Shown: one piece after another, positions 7,083 to 7,937 of the stretch
Layout of the letters: each line of letters starts with the position of its first letter
Numbering within the stretch: position 1 is the first letter of the stretch
DNA from: Polynucleobacter sp.
GTDB lineage: Bacteria; Pseudomonadota; Gammaproteobacteria; Burkholderiales; Burkholderiaceae
Length of the DNA stretch: 7,937 nt
Assembly (NCBI GenBank): GCA_023257325.1
Contig: JALRCP010000084.1
Span: forward strand, 1-7,937
Reading direction: 5' to 3'
The notes under the pieces: model-generated
Databases searched by the model: none
Seen by the model: the letters and a program-made list of their open reading frames with translations, nothing else
Told to the model about the DNA's origin: nothing
Position numbers and translations under genes: made by a program

Positions 7083-7894
7083 CTTTCAGGTTTAATTTCT
7101 TGCAAAATTGTCGTGGCAATTTCTTCAATGGATTTGTTGGTGGTAGAGAGCCATGGAATGGAATTTTGGCGCATCATGGCTTCGGCCTCGCTAACTTCGT
7201 AACGACAATTTTCTATCTTGGCGTAATTACTTCCAGGTCTACGTTCATTCCTGATTTCAGATAAACGCATCGGGTCAATGGTGAGGCCAAATAGTTTTTT
7301 GCGGAATGGAATTAAATCTTTTGGAATTTGATTTCTTTCAAAATCATCTGGGATTAATGGATAATTTGCCGACTTAAGGCCATACTGCATGGCCAGATAA
7401 AGACTGGTCGGCGTTTTCCCGCTGCGAGAAACTCCCACCAAGATAACATCAGAGTCAGCCAAATTCTGATTGGATTGCCCATCATCATGCGCCAACGAGA
7501 AATTAATGGCTTCAATGCGATTTTTATAAGATTCAGTGTCTGCATTGTTATGAAAACGGCCAATCGCATGATTTGATTTCATCCCCAAAGCCTGTTCTAG
7601 TGGAACGATGAATGTTTGGAACATATCCATCATCAGACCATTCGCAGCCGTCACAATCGCATTGACTTCAGCATTGACCAGAGTTGTGAAAACAATAGGT
7701 TGTTGACCTGAGGTTTTGGCATAGTCATTGATTTCTCGAACGGCTTGATGGGCCTTATCAACGGTGTCAACGAAGGGCAGACGAATTTGCCTAAATGGCA
7801 ATTCAAACTGAGCCAGAATAGATTGACTGAAAGTTTCTGCAGTAATGCCGGTACCATCAGAAACAATGAATACGGTCCGTGGTTTTGCGCTCAT
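7070..7894 (-). CDS. ppsR: PEP synthase regulatory protein (bifunctional kinase/pyrophosphorylase)
   Basis: PpsR (DUF299 family) uses ADP to phosphorylate a Thr of phosphoenolpyruvate synthase and switch it off. It reactivates the enzyme by phosphate-dependent dephosphorylation that yields pyrophosphate, so it sets gluconeogenic flux from pyruvate. The 274 residues show the family start RTVFIVSDGTGITAET (6-21), a P-loop in ILVGVSRSGKTPTSLYLA (151-168; GVSRSGKT at 154-161), the segment YGLKSANYPLIPDD (171-184), KLFGLTIDP (200-208) and the C-terminal IPWLSTTNKSIEEIATTIL. Length matches the family (about 270-280). An in-frame stop at 7919-7921 and the lack of other start codons fix the ATG at 7892-7894, although no clear Shine-Dalgarno sequence precedes it. 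It runs tail to tail with the methyltransferase gene. In Gram-positive relatives the same fold regulates pyruvate phosphate dikinase. The target gene, probably ppsA, is expected to the right, outside the window. Confidence 0.95.
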   Translation of the reverse strand: MSAKPRTVFIVSDGTGITAETFSQSILAQFELPFRQIRLPFVDTVDKAHQAVREINDYAKTSGQQPIVFTTLVNAEVNAIVTAANGLMMDMFQTFIVPLEQALGMKSNHAIGRFHNNADTESYKNRIEAINFSLAHDDGQSNQNLADSDVILVGVSRSGKTPTSLYLAMQYGLKSANYPLIPDDFERNQIPKDLIPFRKKLFGLTIDPMRLSEIRNERRPGSNYAKIENCRYEVSEAEAMMRQNSIPWLSTTNKSIEEIATTILQEIKPERTNY

Positions 7895-7926
7895 ATGAAT
7901 TTTTATTTGTGACGATTGTCAAAGGA

Positions 7927-7932
7927 TACAAT
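7927..7932 (+). promoter_or_regulatory. Possible -10 element of a rightward divergent gene
   Basis: TACAAT matches the sigma-70 -10 consensus at five of six positions and points away from ppsR. The only -35-like hexamer, TTGTGA at 7907-7912, is just 14 bases upstream, too close for a standard promoter. The window ends five bases later, so the gene it might serve (ppsA by analogy with related genomes) cannot be seen. Confidence 0.25.
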
Positions 7933-7937
7933 AGAAA

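Noticed and set aside
7354..7866. Two 71-residue minus-strand open frames inside ppsR
   Set aside because: Both are in another frame of the intact ppsR gene and show no domain features.
7916..7921. Perfect TTGACA on the minus strand as a ppsR -35 box
   Set aside because: The hexamers 16-18 bases downstream (ATTCAT, TTCATA, TCATAT) are poor -10 matches and lie on the start codon, so a working promoter here is unlikely.
1..7937. A novel defence, mobile or metabolic system
   Set aside because: Every stretch is accounted for by well-known genes in a conserved order, gaps are at most 18 bases between genes, and there are no direct repeats, transposase remnants, integrase sites or compositional breaks.

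Overview
The window looks like an ordinary, conserved envelope-biogenesis region from a low- to medium-GC betaproteobacterium. By gene order and protein character it is most like the Burkholderiaceae, and a Polynucleobacter-type freshwater organism is my best guess. That placement is inference from operon layout (bamA-skp-lpxD-fabZ-lpxA-lpxB-rnhB-rRNA methyltransferase, with ppsR facing it), the modest GC content and the compact gene spacing. No database search was possible.

Layout: positions 1-7062 hold eight genes on the plus strand with almost no intergenic DNA. They are the 3' two thirds of bamA (cut by the left edge), skp/ompH, lpxD, fabZ, lpxA, lpxB, rnhB and a SpoU/TrmH-family RNA methyltransferase gene. 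Gaps are 18, 18, 9 and 1 bases as far as lpxA. The next junctions are overlaps of about 41 bases (lpxA/lpxB), 17 bases (lpxB/rnhB) and 4 bases (rnhB/methyltransferase), so the set reads as one translationally coupled operon whose promoter lies left of the window. Tail to tail with it, separated by 7 bases, is ppsR on the minus strand (7070-7894). The last 43 bases are the start of an intergenic region that probably leads to a divergent gene. In related bacteria that gene is usually ppsA, but it is not in the window.

How the genes work together: LpxA, LpxD and LpxB carry out early steps of lipid A synthesis, while FabZ draws on the same (3R)-hydroxyacyl-ACP pool for fatty acid elongation. Skp chaperones unfolded outer-membrane proteins across the periplasm, and BamA folds them into the outer membrane. 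Lipid A supply and outer-membrane protein assembly are thus co-expressed. RnhB (genome maintenance) and the RNA methyltransferase are housekeeping riders at the 3' end. PpsR is a separate unit that controls PEP synthase by phosphorylation.

I looked for an undescribed system and did not find one. There are no mobile elements, CRISPR arrays, toxin-antitoxin pairs, tRNA or rRNA genes, or unexplained gaps. The points worth a second look are small: a perfect 8-bp hairpin at the 3' end of skp, ambiguous start codons for lpxB, a short inverted repeat over the two convergent stop codons, a shortened BamA barrel, and a predicted acyl-chain choice for LpxA.
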